Notes under the pieces: model-generated | Database searches by the model: none | What the model was told of the DNA's origin: nothing | Seen by the model: the letters and a program-made list of their open reading frames with translations, nothing else | Translations under genes and position numbers: made by a program | Source of the DNA: Gallionella sp. | Lineage (GTDB): Bacteria > Pseudomonadota > Gammaproteobacteria > Burkholderiales > Gallionellaceae | Assembly: GCA_017880865.1 (NCBI GenBank) | Contig: JADGRL010000026.1 | Coordinates: 1 to 41,081 of the forward strand | Length of the DNA stretch: 41,081 nucleotides | Direction of reading: 5' to 3' | Shown: piece by piece, positions 8,843 to 16,313 of the stretch | How positions within the stretch are numbered: the stretch's first letter is position 1 | Layout of the letters: each line of letters opens with the position of its first letter

Positions 8843-9214
8843 TTATGCCAAATTTTTAATCAACTGAGCCTCGACACGCAGTGAATCTGCCTGCCCCCAT
8901 GCCGTGACCATCTCGATGAACCAGCGCGCGTCCGTCGGGTGCGGACAGAACAAATCGTATTCCGCGTAGAAGCTGCCGTCGCTGTTGAAGGTCAGGCAGC
9001 CGCAACGCTCGTGACGAGCGTTGCGCCACACACCTTCATACCCGGGCAACTGGTTGCCGGGGTCGATGACCCTGATGAAATTGGCCGCAGCCAGTGTAAT
9101 CTGCGGCATGCTGCCCGTTGCGGTGAAGCGCGCCGCCTCATCCCTTAGCGCCGCCACGATACGTTCCGCCAATACTTGCAGCTCAACTGGAAGTTGCGTG
9201 GCCTCTACTTGCAC
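8843..9214 (-). CDS. Nif-operon hypothetical protein
   Basis: A 123-residue soluble protein that I do not recognise. Visible features are an N-terminal amphipathic helix (LQVLAERIVAALRDEAARF), a central stretch with RHERCGCLTFNSDGSFYAEYD, and a single downstream cysteine in LFCPHP. The C-x-C and nearby His could bind metal, but that is a guess. The start is uncertain: the GTG at 9214 is the only early candidate before the ferredoxin stop and has no clear Shine-Dalgarno; an internal TTG at codon 15 is an alternative. It lies between the nif ferredoxin III gene and the NifZ-like gene in one operon. Confidence 0.65.
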   Translation of the reverse strand: MQVEATQLPVELQVLAERIVAALRDEAARFTATGSMPQITLAAANFIRVIDPGNQLPGYEGVWRNARHERCGCLTFNSDGSFYAEYDLFCPHPTDARWFIEMVTAWGQADSLRVEAQLIKNLA

Positions 9215-9230
9215 AGGCGGTCAAGCATAA

Positions 9231-9527
9231 TTACGCACCCAGCGGCAACGCTTCATGAGTGTGGCACTGCTTGGGACAAACCCGTCCGCAGGAGCCGCAA
9301 CCGATGCAGTCCAGCGCATTCGCCAGCGACATCACCATGCTGTTATCTTCATCCTCATCATAGGCTTCGTCATCTGCGGAGCGCTCCACCAGTTCGAGCA
9401 CATTGCGCGGACAAACCTTGTAACAGCGACCGCAGCCGATGCAGTTGGCCTGGTTGAGTGCGGTGACGAAAGTCGGGGTATAGGCCGTGCCGCCACGCGT
9501 TATTCCAGTGATAGGTTCCATGTTCAT
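9231..9527 (-). CDS. fdxB: Nif-specific ferredoxin III (2[4Fe-4S])
   Basis: A 98-residue ferredoxin with two clusters ligated by CIGCGRCYKVCP and CIGCGSCGRVCPKQC. They are separated by a long acidic linker (DDEAYDEDEDNS) characteristic of the nif-specific ferredoxin III family. The N-terminal TGITRGGTAYTPTFV also fits. It probably donates electrons during FeMo-cofactor assembly or to nitrogenase. Starts at 9527 and 9521 are both open; AAAGGA is better spaced for 9521. Ferredoxin III genes usually follow the NifX-associated gene, as here. Confidence 0.92.
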   Translation of the reverse strand: MNMEPITGITRGGTAYTPTFVTALNQANCIGCGRCYKVCPRNVLELVERSADDEAYDEDEDNSMVMSLANALDCIGCGSCGRVCPKQCHTHEALPLGA

Positions 9528-9535
9528 TCTTCCTT

Positions 9536-9754
9536 TTAAATCCGGGCATCCTGCTGTGCCGCAGCCAATTTCGCGTTCGCGTCGGCCCAGGCTTTACATG
9601 CGTCATAGGTGGACTGTGCAATCCCGTGTATTTCTTCATACCCACCCGGCAGCCTGTCTTCGACCAAATCATGCAGCTGCCCGGCCCATTCGCTGGAGAT
9701 GCGCTTGAGTTTCTTAACTTCCTTGTCGAGTGCCTTCAACTCTTCTTCGGTCAT
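9536..9754 (-). CDS. Small two-helix nif protein (CCE_0567/DUF683 type)
   Basis: A 72-residue, fully helical, highly charged protein: EEELKALDKEVKKLKRISSE, a short turn near DRLPGGYEEI, then a second long helix ending in AKLAAAQQDA. This is the pattern of the small nif-cluster proteins annotated as CCE_0567 family, found between the NifX-associated gene and ferredoxin III. Its biochemical role is not settled. AAGGAGTAACAA precedes the ATG. No cysteine is present except one near residue 53. Confidence 0.85.
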   Translation of the reverse strand: MTEEELKALDKEVKKLKRISSEWAGQLHDLVEDRLPGGYEEIHGIAQSTYDACKAWADANAKLAAAQQDARI

Positions 9755-9764
9755 TTGTTACTCC

Positions 9765-10232
9765 TTATAGTCCCGCCACTTCGGGATATTTACCGATAAT
9801 TTCCAGTGCCACCGACAACAGCTTGTCGGCCTCATCCTTCATCTTGGACAGGCTTTCATAACCGTAGCGATGCACATCGCGCAGGGTGCGATCCATCACC
9901 ACCAACTTACCTACGGTAATGACGACACGACCGAAACCTTCATGCGTGATGTTGATGATAGGAGACGCCATCTGGCCACATTCTTTTTCGATCAGCGACG
10001 AGATCGCGTTGTAGAACGCCCTGATGCGCGACAACATAATATCGTCCGGATCGCCGATCACCGGGATGGAGCGGCGCTGCTCCTTGGTCACCACATAGGG
10101 TGCCAGAATTCGCTCCACCGGCCAGCCATCGTAGGTGCCGTAACTGTCTATCGCGCGCATCTGCTTGACCATTTCCTTGATGAAATCGGTGGACAACAAT
10201 GCGTCCTGCTCTACTGCGACTGCTTGATTCAT
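9765..10232 (-). CDS. NifX-associated nitrogen fixation protein (DUF269)
   Basis: A 155-residue soluble protein of the DUF269/NifX-associated family, recognised from FIKEMVKQMRAIDSYGTYDG and the conserved C-terminal VALEIIGKYPEVAGL. It is found immediately after nifX in most Mo-nitrogenase clusters and is thought to assist FeMo-cofactor synthesis or transfer; the exact role is unknown. AAAGGAGAAACACC precedes the ATG, which overlaps the RseC-like stop as ATGA. Here it is separated from nifX by the RseC-like gene, an uncommon arrangement. Confidence 0.93.
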   Translation of the reverse strand: MNQAVAVEQDALLSTDFIKEMVKQMRAIDSYGTYDGWPVERILAPYVVTKEQRRSIPVIGDPDDIMLSRIRAFYNAISSLIEKECGQMASPIINITHEGFGRVVITVGKLVVMDRTLRDVHRYGYESLSKMKDEADKLLSVALEIIGKYPEVAGL

Positions 10233-10666
10233 GGTGTTTCTCCTTTGTTGAACAAACCCTTTTCCTGGCGCACCGACATGCGCGGTGCCCAGGCGAATAA
10301 TCGAATTATCAACATGCCGCCGACAAAACCTGAGGCCGCACCGAGCGCCGCGCCTACATCGCCAAAATCAAGCGATGCGGCGAAGCCTGCACCGACGATG
10401 GTGAGCAAACTGGGCAGCAGATAAACCAGCATCCCCGCCTTAAGAAAATCACTTTCGCTCATGCTCAAATGCAACTCATCACCGGCATGAACACTCGAAT
10501 CGCACTGGACAGCGATCGCTTTACGGTTACCGGAAAAATATTTACCCAGGCCGGATACAGCACACGAGCTGCGCGACTGACACCCACCGCATCCGGACTG
10601 GGCGGATGGTTCTACCAGCGCGGTGCCGTTCTCGGCGGAGATCACATGGGCGGAGGTCTCTATCAT
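10229..10666 (-). CDS. RseC/MucC-type membrane protein inside the nif operon
   Basis: A 145-residue membrane protein. The cytoplasmic N-terminus has the cysteine cluster CGGCQSRSSC followed by a third-strand segment ISAENGTALVE, as in the RseC/SoxR-reducing family. Two membrane helices follow (LVYLLPSLLTIVGAGFA and ALGAASGFVGGMLIIRLF). RseC-like proteins accompany Rnf or Rsx electron-transfer complexes, so this may link the nif operon to a membrane reductase of NifF or ferredoxin; no rnf genes are in the window. The ATG at 10666 overlaps the nifX stop (ATGA); GAGGA lies about 9 bases upstream. A longer 10735 start would run into nifX. Confidence 0.85.
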   Translation of the reverse strand: MIETSAHVISAENGTALVEPSAQSGCGGCQSRSSCAVSGLGKYFSGNRKAIAVQCDSSVHAGDELHLSMSESDFLKAGMLVYLLPSLLTIVGAGFAASLDFGDVGAALGAASGFVGGMLIIRLFAWAPRMSVRQEKGLFNKGETP

Positions 10667-11076
10667 TCCTGCCATTCCTCGTCCGCGGCAAAATGGTCTG
10701 CGACGGCCGGCCTCTTCAAATGTTTTGCCAACCACAGCGGAGGCTCGCTTTGCATATTTTTCTGCAGGCCGCCTATCAAACCATCAATGGCACTCCCCTC
10801 ATCCACGCGCATCGGCTGGATACCTTTGGCCAATAGTTGTTGAATGGCCGAAGCGCCCACCGCATTGCAATACACCGCCGCGCAACCTTCCAGCAACTCG
10901 ACCTTGGCTGCCAGCTTGCCTTCGTGCCCGTCCATCGCAGTCTCGATAAATTCGGCTACCTCCACCAGTCGCGAGTCTGTTTCACTTATTTCGAAAATGG
11001 CAAACGCTTCAGCCGCACCAAAGTGCTGATTGACCAAGCGACGATCATTGCTGGCAAAGGCGATTTTTACCGTCAT
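10663..11076 (-). CDS. nifX: NifX, FeMo-cofactor/NifB-co carrier
   Basis: A 137-residue protein of the NifX/NifY/NafY cofactor-binding fold. It starts KIAFASNDRRLVNQHFGAAE, with the family His in the NQHFG motif, and contains AVYCNAVGASAIQQLLAKGIQP. NifX holds NifB-cofactor or the VK-cluster and delivers it to NifEN. The ATG at 11076 follows AAGGAG at good spacing; longer upstream readings run inside nifN. It has an acidic, W-rich C-terminal tail. It is followed directly by the RseC-like gene with a 4-base overlap. Confidence 0.94.
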   Translation of the reverse strand: MTVKIAFASNDRRLVNQHFGAAEAFAIFEISETDSRLVEVAEFIETAMDGHEGKLAAKVELLEGCAAVYCNAVGASAIQQLLAKGIQPMRVDEGSAIDGLIGGLQKNMQSEPPLWLAKHLKRPAVADHFAADEEWQE

Positions 11077-11086
11077 GTCATGCTCC

Positions 11087-12511
11087 TTAGTGTTTTCCAC
11101 CAATCGCAAATGTCGCATGCTTGGCTTCTCCTGGGCGGTTGTTGTAGATCGACACGTAAGGCGCGACCTCGTGCTGGCCGTGCTCCACCAGCAGATTGGC
11201 GAGATCGAACAAGCTTTGCCGTGTGCCGCGATAGCCGACCCACAGGCGCTGATAGCCACCGATCAAATCGTATTGAGGGAATCCGGCACGCAGCAGCGGC
11301 ACGCCGAGACGGCGCGAAGTTTCCACTGCATGTGAATTGCTGATGACCAGCTGCGCGCCATTGCGGCGGGCCGCGATTTCGAGGTCTTCCAGATCGCCGA
11401 TGCCGACCTGCGCCGCTGCCACATCCTGCAAAATGTTTGCGCGCGCGGGCGCGACAGCGGCGACTACCTCGCAGCCCATCTCCGACACCAGCCGCGAAAA
11501 CCCGTAGAGCATATCCGGATCGCCCGCAATCGCTACACGCGCAAAGCCCAACATAAAATGGCTGTCCACCATCGCGTCCTGTAACTGCGCGCGCTGGCGT
11601 TCTATCCTTGACGGCACCGGTTTGCCGCTGATCACAGCCAGTGACGCGATGAAACTGTCCACTGCTTCCAATCCCATCAGGCTGTCAAAACGATAGTCCG
11701 GAACACCGGTACGTGCCTTGAGCAGGTCAGCCGCCTCGAACAAAGAATTGCCCAGCACCAGCGTGGCAACCGAATCGCCCATGCTGTAAATCTCTGACAC
11801 CGGCGTACCACCCAATGTCACCGGGCTGGTTTCCATCTCGGTGAGGTGACCGTCGAGCGAATCACCGATGTCCGGCAAGACCAATGGACGCAGTCCGAAT
11901 GCTTCGATCAGCTCCTTGATGTGCTCGATGTCGCCCGGGGTGAGAAACGATCCGGCCAGCACATTCACCTGTTTTTTTCGCTTGCCCACATTACTCCCTC
12001 TCCCGCTTGCGGGAGAGGGCTGGGGAGAGGGTGCAGGAAGCAATGTTTCCAAAATTGCCTTGACTGCCAGCGCGTAACCGCTCTCCAGACAGCCGTTGAA
12101 ATCCGGCGTATTCACCGGCACGACAGGTATGTGCGCGAACTCGGGATACTCGGCTCGGAACTGTTTCACCAGACGTTTGATATCCGTCCCCTGTGTTTCG
12201 GAAAGCCCGGTGGTGGGCAAGCCGATCAGCGCGGGCTTGCTCTTTTCGCAGACAGCCTTCAAACCCAGTATCACGTTCTCATCCGCATTCATCACCGTGG
12301 ACACCTGATCCATCGCGGTAGTCTGCAGCGGAATTGGCTCGCGAAAATGGCGCACGAAAAATACCTTGCCGAATGCCGCGCAGCCTTGCGAGCCGTGCAT
12401 CATCGGGATCGCGCGATTGATACCCAGAAAAGCCAGCGATGCGCCTATCGGCTGACTGGCTTTGAGCGGATTCACCGCGAGGGCTTTGTTGCGTTTCAGG
12501 ATTTCGGCCAT
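11087..12511 (-). CDS. nifN: NifN, FeMo-cofactor scaffold beta subunit (with inserted repeat)
   Basis: A 474-residue NifK homologue which, with NifE, forms the scaffold on which the FeMo-cofactor precursor is matured. The N-terminus has [18 protein letters not shown] and [19 protein letters not shown], placing the conserved cluster cysteine. [23 protein letters not shown] is the usual second-domain start. Around residues 170-187 it carries a Pro/Ser-rich insertion ([19 protein letters not shown]) encoded by the palindromic element at 11996-12033. The reading frame stays open. AGGAG precedes the ATG at 12511, one base after the nifE stop. Insert effects on function are unknown. Confidence 0.95.
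   Translation of the reverse strand: MAEILKRNKALAVNPLKASQPIGASLAFLGINRAIPMMHGSQGCAAFGKVFFVRHFREPIPLQTTAMDQVSTVMNADENVILGLKAVCEKSKPALIGLPTTGLSETQGTDIKRLVKQFRAEYPEFAHIPVVPVNTPDFNGCLESGYALAVKAILETLLPAPSPQPSPASGRGSNVGKRKKQVNVLAGSFLTPGDIEHIKELIEAFGLRPLVLPDIGDSLDGHLTEMETSPVTLGGTPVSEIYSMGDSVATLVLGNSLFEAADLLKARTGVPDYRFDSLMGLEAVDSFIASLAVISGKPVPSRIERQRAQLQDAMVDSHFMLGFARVAIAGDPDMLYGFSRLVSEMGCEVVAAVAPARANILQDVAAAQVGIGDLEDLEIAARRNGAQLVISNSHAVETSRRLGVPLLRAGFPQYDLIGGYQRLWVGYRGTRQSLFDLANLLVEHGQHEVAPYVSIYNNRPGEAKHATFAIGGKH
11996..12033. repeat. Palindromic repeat element inside nifN
   Basis: CCCTCTCCCGC-TT-GCGGGAGAGGG (11996-12019) is an 11-bp perfect stem with a 2-base loop, followed by CTGGGGAGAGGGTG, which repeats the GGGGAGAGGG half. 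This CTCTCCC/GGGAGAGG palindrome resembles dispersed intergenic elements of many proteobacteria; here it lies within a coding frame and is translated on the minus strand as Pro/Ser/Gly/Arg residues. Confidence 0.88.
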
Positions 12512-12512
12512 G

Positions 12513-13925
12513 TTATTCGTCTCCTGCCAGTTCAACGCCCGGCACCGACGACTTCGCCCACGGTGCAGGACTGCGCACGGCCTGCCACACCGGGCTTTGC
12601 AACGTCAGCGCGAGTTGGCGCGCGAGTTCGATCATGCCGCTGTAGCCTTCGTAGCCGAATTCGCGCTCCTGATTGATGTCGAGGAACGGCACCCGGGCTT
12701 TCAGCGCGGTGTACATGTTGCGCCCACCCGCGATCAGGATGTCGGCCTGATATTCCTTGACCGCGCCGAGCAAGGCCTTGGGGCTGCCATCGGTAATCAT
12801 TTTGGTCTTGTCGCCCATGATTTCGCGGATACGCTCTTTGTCTTCTTCGGTGGATTTATTGGTGCCGGTGGCGACAACGATCAGCCCCAGGTCCTGCAAC
12901 GCGGAAACAATCGACCAGGATTTCACCCCTCCCGTATAGAGCAGCACGCGACGGCCAGCGAGCTTGCTGCGCCACGGATCGAGTGCCAGATTGATCTTCG
13001 CTTCCTCGCGGGCGATCATCGCTTCCACGCGTTCTGAAAGCTGTGGGTCGTTCAGCAGCCTGGCGAAATCGCGGAACGCCTGTGACGTGTCGGTCACGCC
13101 ATAGAAGCTGCCTTCGAAATAGGGAATGTCGTAATCGGTTTGCAGACGGCGTGCCACATTGAGCAGCGCCTTGGCGCACACCACCATGCTGGCTTGTGCG
13201 CGGTGCATGGTCTGCACATCGTGAAAGCGCGCGTCGCCAGACAGGGTGCACAATATGCGCAACCCAAGTTCATCGAACAACGGCAGCACGTTCCAGAACT
13301 CGCCCGCAATGTTGTATTCACCGATCAGGTTCACATCGTGCACGGTGATGCCGGGGCGCTGTGCTTCAACAGGCACCGGCAACGGCTCGGCTGTGCCCAC
13401 CACATACTTGAACATCGCCTCGCCCGCGATGCGGTTACCGAGATTCTTGGTGCCATAAAAACCGGCGCAATCCACCGGCACCACCGGCACGCCGCATTTT
13501 TCAGCAGCGGCTTTGCACACCGCGCCGATGTCGTCGCCGGTCAGCGCAGGCACGCAGGTGTTGTAAACGAAAACGGCTTTCGGCGCATAACTGTCCACCG
13601 CCTGCTTGATCGCGTGGAACAGGCGCTTTTCACCGCGCCCCATGATGATGTCCTGCTCGGTCAGATCGGTGGTCATGCCGATTCGATACAAGGTCGGACC
13701 GGAAGAGCGTGTGCCGCGGTTATCCCAGGAACTGCCCGCGCAGGCGATCGGGCCGTGCACGATATGCGCCACATCGGCAATCGGCAGCAACGCGATCTGC
13801 GCCCCGTCGAACGAACAGCCGCCCGCCGTCGCCCCCGGCTTGGGACGCGCGCAGCCCGACTTCGACTTGGTGTTATGTGTGCACGCCGGTTCGTTGAGCA
13901 GTTCGGCGATATCGTTCGCTTTCAT
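12513..13925 (-). CDS. nifE: NifE, FeMo-cofactor scaffold alpha subunit
   Basis: A 470-residue NifD homologue, partner of NifN. The start [20 protein letters not shown] is the canonical NifE N-terminus. Cluster cysteines appear in [23 protein letters not shown] and [12 protein letters not shown]. The cofactor-pocket cysteine region is [18 protein letters not shown]. The C-terminal [18 protein letters not shown] is typical. A GTG at 13946 in frame would add seven residues without homology, and neither start has a good Shine-Dalgarno. It is the first gene of the nifENX operon, read from the sigma-54 promoter at 13973-13987. Confidence 0.96.
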   Translation of the reverse strand: MKANDIAELLNEPACTHNTKSKSGCARPKPGATAGGCSFDGAQIALLPIADVAHIVHGPIACAGSSWDNRGTRSSGPTLYRIGMTTDLTEQDIIMGRGEKRLFHAIKQAVDSYAPKAVFVYNTCVPALTGDDIGAVCKAAAEKCGVPVVPVDCAGFYGTKNLGNRIAGEAMFKYVVGTAEPLPVPVEAQRPGITVHDVNLIGEYNIAGEFWNVLPLFDELGLRILCTLSGDARFHDVQTMHRAQASMVVCAKALLNVARRLQTDYDIPYFEGSFYGVTDTSQAFRDFARLLNDPQLSERVEAMIAREEAKINLALDPWRSKLAGRRVLLYTGGVKSWSIVSALQDLGLIVVATGTNKSTEEDKERIREIMGDKTKMITDGSPKALLGAVKEYQADILIAGGRNMYTALKARVPFLDINQEREFGYEGYSGMIELARQLALTLQSPVWQAVRSPAPWAKSSVPGVELAGDE

Positions 13926-13972
13926 AGGGGCTTGTGTGGCATTCACTCGTGAGTATTGACACCCTCACTTCT

Positions 13973-13987
13973 GCAATTGCCATGCCA
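13973..13987 (-). promoter_or_regulatory. Sigma-54 promoter of the nifENX operon
   Basis: On the minus strand this is TGGCAT-GGCAA-TTGC, matching the RpoN consensus with one change and the correct spacing. It lies 48 bases upstream of the nifE ATG at 13925. Confidence 0.87.
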
Positions 13988-14030
13988 AGAACAGCGGCTT
14001 GATTTCAAAGGAATTCATGCCATACGACTT

Positions 14031-14046
14031 TGTAGCAAAGCTGACA
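14031..14046. promoter_or_regulatory. NifA site upstream of nifE
   Basis: TGT-AGCAAAGCTG-ACA fits TGT-N10-ACA exactly. It is only about 58 bp from the promoter centre, compared with roughly 90-113 bp at the nifH, nifU, lrv and mod units, and about 90 bp from the divergent KdpE-type boxes. Confidence 0.7.
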
Positions 14047-14139
14047 CAACTACAACACAACCTTTGTGCCGAGTTCCACCACCTGATTTGCGGGCAAATT
14101 AAAGAAGCTCGCCGCACCTTCAGATGAACGTTCAGAATT

Positions 14140-14177
14140 TTTACAACTTTTTTACACCCAAGGGATTCATCTTTACA
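14140..14177 (+). promoter_or_regulatory. KdpE-type TTTACA box array ahead of kdp
   Basis: TTTACA occurs at 14140, 14151 and 14172, spaced 11 and 21 bases, i.e. on one helical face. The first two form TTTTTACAACTTTTTTACAC, closely like the E. coli KdpE site upstream of kdpFABC (as I remember it). The third may double as the -35 element. The transcript would cover the small ORF, kdpF, A, B and C. Confidence 0.7.
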
Positions 14178-14236
14178 CCGTTTTAATCTGCCGTTCTCTA
14201 CCATGCAAGCTGCATTTTTTACAAGGAGCAAATGAA

Positions 14237-14332
14237 ATGACGGACTGGTTCTTTCTATTATTGATTATGGTTTTCTACGGCCTCACCGTGCTGCTGATTT
14301 ATGGCATCGACAAACTAAGGAGCCCATCATGA
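14237..14332 (+). CDS. 31-residue membrane peptide opening the kdp operon
   Basis: ATG at 14237 gives MTDWFFLLLIMVFYGLTVLL, then IYGIDKLRSPS and a stop. It is one transmembrane helix with a short basic cytoplasmic tail. CAAGGAGCAA sits directly upstream. It overlaps the kdpF start by the ATGA pattern. Comparable tiny membrane ORFs precede kdpF in various proteobacteria (from memory). It could be an accessory peptide of the pump; it is below usual gene-calling thresholds. Confidence 0.7.
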   Translation: MTDWFFLLLIMVFYGLTVLLIYGIDKLRSPS

Positions 14333-14415
14333 CCTTCTACATCATCGGTGCCATCGCGGCTTTGTTGCTGATGGTTTATCTCGTGGTTGCCTTACTTAAA
14401 CCGGAGTTATTTTAA
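14329..14415 (+). CDS. kdpF: KdpF, small subunit of the K+-transporting ATPase
   Basis: A 28-residue single-pass membrane peptide, MTFYIIGAIAALLLMVYLVV followed by ALLKPELF, close in length and pattern to E. coli KdpF (29 residues, ending in a short polar tail). KdpF stabilises the KdpABC complex. It starts on the ATGA of the preceding ORF and ends on TAATG at the kdpA start, so it is translationally coupled on both sides. AAGGAG lies 8 bases upstream of its ATG. Confidence 0.88.
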   Translation: MTFYIIGAIAALLLMVYLVVALLKPELF

Positions 14416-16220
14416 TGATTAACGTATACGTTCAAATCGCCCTGTATCTGGGCGTACTGCTGGCTTTGGCCAAGCCTGTGGGCTATTACATGGCGCGCGT
14501 TTACGAGGGCAAGCTGCCCGCGCTGGTGCGCTGGATGGCACCTGCCGAAAATATTTTCTACCGCCTGTGCGGGGTGGATGCCAAGCAGGAGATGCGCTGG
14601 ACACAGTACGCGCTGGCGATGATATTGTTCAGCTTGCTGGGCGTGCTGGCGGTGTATGGCCTGCAGCGCTTGCAAGACTTGCTGCCGCTGAACCCGCAAG
14701 GTTTCGGCGCGGTCAGCCCCGATTCGTCGTTCAATACGGCGCTGAGCTTCGTCACCAACACCAACTGGCAGGGCTATGTTGGCGAAACTACGATGAGCTA
14801 CCTGACGCAGATGCTCGGGTTGTCGGTGCAGAACTTTTTCTCCGCCGCTACTGGCATGGCGGTGGTCATCGCGCTGATTCGCGGCTTCGCGCGTCACACG
14901 GTGGAAACCATCGGCAACTTCTGGGTGGACATGACGCGCAGCACGCTGTACATCCTGCTGCCTATTTCTACGGTGCTGGCGCTGGTGCTGGTCAGCCAGG
15001 GCGTAGTGCAGAATTTCTCCGCCTACCAAAGCGTGCCGCTGATGGAAAGCGCGAGCTACGACCAGCCAAAACTGGATGCTGCGGGTAATCCGATGAAGGA
15101 TGCCTCAGGCAATGCCGTGACCGAAAAAGTCGTGGTGAAAGAACAGTCCATCGCACTCGGCCCGGTCGCTTCGCAGGAAGCCATCAAGCAGCTCGGCACC
15201 AACGGCGGCGGTTTCTTCAACGCCAACTCGGCTCACCCGTTCGAGAACCCCACGCCCTTCGCCAATTTCCTGGAGATGCTGGCGATGTTCCTGATTCCTG
15301 CCGGGCTGTGCTACACCTTCGGCAGCATGGTGGGCGACACCCGCCAGGGCTGGGCGATCCTCGCCTCCATGACGATCTTGTTTGTCGGCTTCCTCGCTGT
15401 GGCTGAATACGCCGAGCAGCAGGGCAACCCCGCCTTTACGGCATTGGGTGTAAATCAGAGCGCTTCAGTCATGCAGTCCGGCGGCAATATGGAAGGCAAG
15501 GAGACGCGCTTCGGTATCGTCAACTCCGCGCTGTTCGCCACCATCACCACCGGCGCTTCCTGCGGTGCGGTGAACTCCATGCACGATTCCTTCACGCCGC
15601 TGGGCGGACTGGTGCCGATGGCGCAAATGCAATTGGGTGAAGTGGTGTTCGGCGGCGTCGGTTCCGGCTTGTACGGGATGCTGATTTATGCCGTGATCGC
15701 GGTATTCTTGGCCGGGCTGATGATAGGCCGCACCCCGGATTATCTGGGCAAGAAGATCGAGGCTTTCGACATCAAGATGGCATCCTTGGTGATCCTGATT
15801 CCGCCGCTGATCATTCTTGGCGGAACGGCGCTGGCAGTCATGCTCGGGGTGGGCAAGAGCAGTATCTACAACCCCGGCGCGCATGGCTTCAGTGAGGTGC
15901 TGTATGCCTTCACGTCGGCGGTTGCCAACAATGGCAGCGCCTTCGCGGGCATCTCCGCCAACACGCCGTTCTATAACAGCGCGCTGGGCTTCGCCGTATG
16001 GTTCGGACGCTTCTGGCTGATGATTCCGGTGCTGGCGCTGGCCGGTTCGCTGGCAGCCAAGAAACGCATGCCCGTGAGCGTGGGCAGCATGGCAACGCAT
16101 ACCCCGATGTTCGTCTGGTTGCTGATCGGCACGGTGCTGCTGGTGGGTGCATTGACCTTTGTGCCTGCACTCGCGCTGGGGCCTGTGATCGAACATCTGA
16201 ACATGATGGGTGCGCATTAA
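14415..16220 (+). CDS. kdpA: KdpA, potassium-translocating subunit
   Basis: A 601-residue inner-membrane protein of the superfamily of K+ transporters, with about ten transmembrane helices. Selectivity-filter-like regions are visible at TNTNWQGYVGE, GTNGGGFFNANSAHPFENP and TTGASCGAVNSMHD. It forms the K+ channel of the high-affinity KdpFABC pump. Start is the TAATG overlap with kdpF. Length is slightly above the ~560 of E. coli, because of a polar periplasmic segment (about 215-240, KLDAAGNPMKDASGNAVTEK), which is common in beta-proteobacterial forms. Confidence 0.96.
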   Translation: MINVYVQIALYLGVLLALAKPVGYYMARVYEGKLPALVRWMAPAENIFYRLCGVDAKQEMRWTQYALAMILFSLLGVLAVYGLQRLQDLLPLNPQGFGAVSPDSSFNTALSFVTNTNWQGYVGETTMSYLTQMLGLSVQNFFSAATGMAVVIALIRGFARHTVETIGNFWVDMTRSTLYILLPISTVLALVLVSQGVVQNFSAYQSVPLMESASYDQPKLDAAGNPMKDASGNAVTEKVVVKEQSIALGPVASQEAIKQLGTNGGGFFNANSAHPFENPTPFANFLEMLAMFLIPAGLCYTFGSMVGDTRQGWAILASMTILFVGFLAVAEYAEQQGNPAFTALGVNQSASVMQSGGNMEGKETRFGIVNSALFATITTGASCGAVNSMHDSFTPLGGLVPMAQMQLGEVVFGGVGSGLYGMLIYAVIAVFLAGLMIGRTPDYLGKKIEAFDIKMASLVILIPPLIILGGTALAVMLGVGKSSIYNPGAHGFSEVLYAFTSAVANNGSAFAGISANTPFYNSALGFAVWFGRFWLMIPVLALAGSLAAKKRMPVSVGSMATHTPMFVWLLIGTVLLVGALTFVPALALGPVIEHLNMMGAH

Positions 16221-16230
16221 CCGATGGATT

Positions 16231-16286
16231 GTAGGTCGGGTTTCCCCGCAGGGGTTCTCGTACCCTCTGGGTGCAACCCGACCTAC
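16231..16286. repeat. GTAGGTCGGG palindromic repeat between kdpA and kdpB
   Basis: GTAGGTCGGG at 16231-16240 pairs with CCCGACCTAC at 16277-16286. Inside are smaller palindromes (CCCCGCAGGGG, and ACCCTCTGGGT). The same 10-bp arms bound the element between nifK and nifD at 35636-35681, so both belong to one dispersed repeat family. Confidence 0.87.
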
Positions 16287-16313
16287 GCCAAATGTAGTGA
16301 TTAGGAGATTTAA

